Shown here: positions 5,707 to 6,491 of the stretch, piece by piece | Position numbering within the stretch: position 1 is the first letter of the stretch | Layout: every line of letters starts with the position of its first letter | DNA from: a gamma proteobacterium symbiont of Lucinoma myriamae | GTDB taxonomy: Bacteria; Pseudomonadota; Gammaproteobacteria; GRL18 | Direction: 5' to 3' | NCBI GenBank assembly: GCA_025655635.1 | Contig: JAHXIM010000528.1 | Coordinates: forward strand, 1 to 6,491 | DNA length: 6,491 nucleotides | Program-made: the position numbers and the translations under genes | Notes under the pieces: model-generated | Database searches by the model: none | Seen by the model: the letters and a program-made list of their open reading frames with translations, nothing else | Told to the model about the DNA's origin: nothing

Positions 5707-6369
5707 TTATTTGTGTGTGATATTAAGTGTGTAAATCAATAAAATAGGCACTTGAAGAATTAATAACATACTTTTATGAATTATTTTTTCTGTGCCGCTA
5801 TGCCGATATTGATGATGTAAGCCAGCGCCTGATAAAGAGGCAATAGCCCTGGCGGCCAGTTCAGCGATAAATGAAAAAAAGATAATTAGAGCCATGATCT
5901 CAAAACCAGGGAAAATTGAATAACGAATTCCTGTAAAATCTGCCAGCCAGCCATAGAGAACGGCACTGCCGGCAATGGCCTGTAATGGTAAAATGAATGC
6001 AGTAAAGCGGTTAATAACTGGTATTAACGGCAGTATCACACTGATAATAAACAAGGTGTTAACCAGCTTCATTGTTTGTCCACTACGTGCATTGAGTAGC
6101 TGACTCAATGATGGCAGAATAGCTTCACCAGTGCTATTATGACTATCTAAACCATATAACACCGGATAACTCATATAAATAAATGCTATCAGCAAAAGAA
6201 CATGGAAAAATGGTGCGCCAATATGTTTGGCTATCCAGTGAGAGCCTGAAACAGCCTGGATTTTATGTAAAAAATGTTGATAGGCAATTTCATAGCTAAT
6301 GGCCATAACGGTATAGCTAATAGTGGCCATCACTAATGTTGGGTGAAGCAATACATCAAGGTAATCCAT
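5707..6369 (-). CDS. Unrecognised six-helix integral membrane protein
   Basis: I do not recognise this 220-residue protein. Six hydrophobic segments are visible at about 11-31, 53-73, 102-119, 122-142, 155-177 and 200-216. Basic residues concentrate in the first (K36, K48), third (R121) and fifth (R174, R189, K195, K199) loops, suggesting those face the cytoplasm and that both termini face the periplasm. The longest outside loop is residues 74-101. It has no signal peptide, cysteine or familiar transporter motif, but contains 12 histidines, with a cluster GLHHQYRH (183-190) in the fifth loop; their role is unknown. The ATG at 6369 has a strong AAAGGA only 4 bases away, slightly close; M14 would start inside the first helix and is less likely. 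It is monocistronic within the window and converges on cysS. Length and composition support a real gene. Confidence 0.8.
   Translation of the reverse strand: MDYLDVLLHPTLVMATISYTVMAISYEIAYQHFLHKIQAVSGSHWIAKHIGAPFFHVLLLIAFIYMSYPVLYGLDSHNSTGEAILPSLSQLLNARSGQTMKLVNTLFIISVILPLIPVINRFTAFILPLQAIAGSAVLYGWLADFTGIRYSIFPGFEIMALIIFFSFIAELAARAIASLSGAGLHHQYRHSGTEKIIHKSMLLILQVPILLIYTLNITHK
5758..5789 (+). terminator. Possible cysS terminator inside the opposing gene
   Basis: AATTAATAA (5758-5766) pairs with TTATGAATT (5774-5782) with one mismatch around a 7-base loop, followed one base later by six T (5784-5789). It lies 54 bases past the cysS stop codon, within the last codons of the membrane protein gene on the other strand. 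The arrangement resembles a Rho-independent terminator, but the stem is entirely A-T pairs and hence weak. If used, glnS-cysS transcripts overlap the 3' end of the opposing mRNA by about 80 bases. Confidence 0.3.
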
Positions 6370-6412
6370 ACATTCCTTTAATTTTATTTTAATATCTTTT
6401 GGGCTCTTCTCC

Positions 6413-6451
6413 GCTTCGATGAGTGAAGAAAGATGCTAATACTCACGAAAC
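6413..6451 (-). promoter_or_regulatory. Long bulged hairpin in the leader of the membrane protein gene
   Basis: Read on the minus strand, GTTTCGTGAGT (6451-6441) pairs with ACTCA-T-CGAAGC (6424-6413): eleven pairs with one bulged U and one G-U pair, enclosing a 16-base loop. The G-U pair is a C-A mismatch on the plus strand, so the structure favours minus-strand RNA, that is, the leader of the membrane protein gene starting at 6369. No U tract follows, which argues against a simple terminator. I do not recognise it as a known riboswitch. It might also belong to an RNA or gene beginning beyond the window. Confidence 0.35.
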
Positions 6452-6454
6452 CTG

Positions 6455-6489
6455 TTGCAATATAAAGCTTCTGAAGGTTTTATAAGCAA
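6455..6489. repeat. Interrupted inverted repeat at the window end
   Basis: TTGC (6455-6458) with GCAA (6486-6489), AAA with TTT, and CTTC (6468-6471) with GAAG (6473-6476) are symmetric about base 6472. About 11 of 17 positions pair, broken by a five-base internal mismatch (AATAT against TATAA). It lies next to the leader hairpin at 6413-6451. It could be an operator or the edge of a structured region that continues past the window; the incomplete pairing leaves chance open. Confidence 0.25.
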
Positions 6490-6491
6490 TA

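Noticed and set aside
6401..6460. Possible tRNA, because of a TTCGAT-like T-loop string
   Set aside because: No acceptor, D or anticodon stems can be formed around it on either strand; the bases instead pair as one long bulged hairpin.

Overview
The window reads as an ordinary chromosomal housekeeping segment from an AT-rich gammaproteobacterium. The evidence is the set of families: a bacterial GlnRS and an LpxH-type lipid A hydrolase (both mainly beta/gammaproteobacterial), a PpiB/PpiA cyclophilin pair, and a small DUF2956-like protein, a family I know from gammaproteobacteria. I cannot name the genus. The linkage of cysS, ppiB and lpxH echoes the E. coli order cysS-ppiB-lpxH, but here a secreted cyclophilin and glnS are added.

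Layout: (1) Bases 1-82 hold no recognisable gene, only a 14-bp palindrome. (2) Bases 83-349 (+) encode the C-terminal 88 residues of a DUF2956-like tail-anchored protein; an in-frame TAG lies directly before it and there is no usable start, so it looks truncated or broken. (3) Bases 2297-371 (-) form a three-gene set, secreted cyclophilin > ppiB > lpxH, behind a good sigma70-type promoter (TTGAAT-17-TATATT). A terminator-like hairpin follows the secreted cyclophilin, and a perfect 11-bp inverted repeat sits just before lpxH. (4) Bases 2298-2544 are the divergent control region. (5) Bases 2545-5704 (+) hold glnS and cysS 22 bases apart, almost certainly one transcript. (6) Bases 5707-6369 (-) hold an unrecognised six-helix membrane protein, tail to tail with cysS with 2 bases between the stop codons. 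(7) Bases 6370-6491 are its leader, which contains a long bulged hairpin and, at the window edge, an interrupted inverted repeat.

Functionally, glnS and cysS charge tRNA-Gln and tRNA-Cys. The cyclophilins assist proline-limited folding in the cytoplasm and outside the inner membrane, and LpxH makes lipid X for lipid A. All catalytic and metal-binding residues I checked are present, so these five genes look functional. I found no mobile element, CRISPR array, tRNA, rRNA or defence system, and no convincing new multi-gene system. The items most worth a second look are the broken DUF2956 gene, the hairpin controlling or separating ppiB and lpxH, the structured leader of the unknown membrane protein, and that protein itself.
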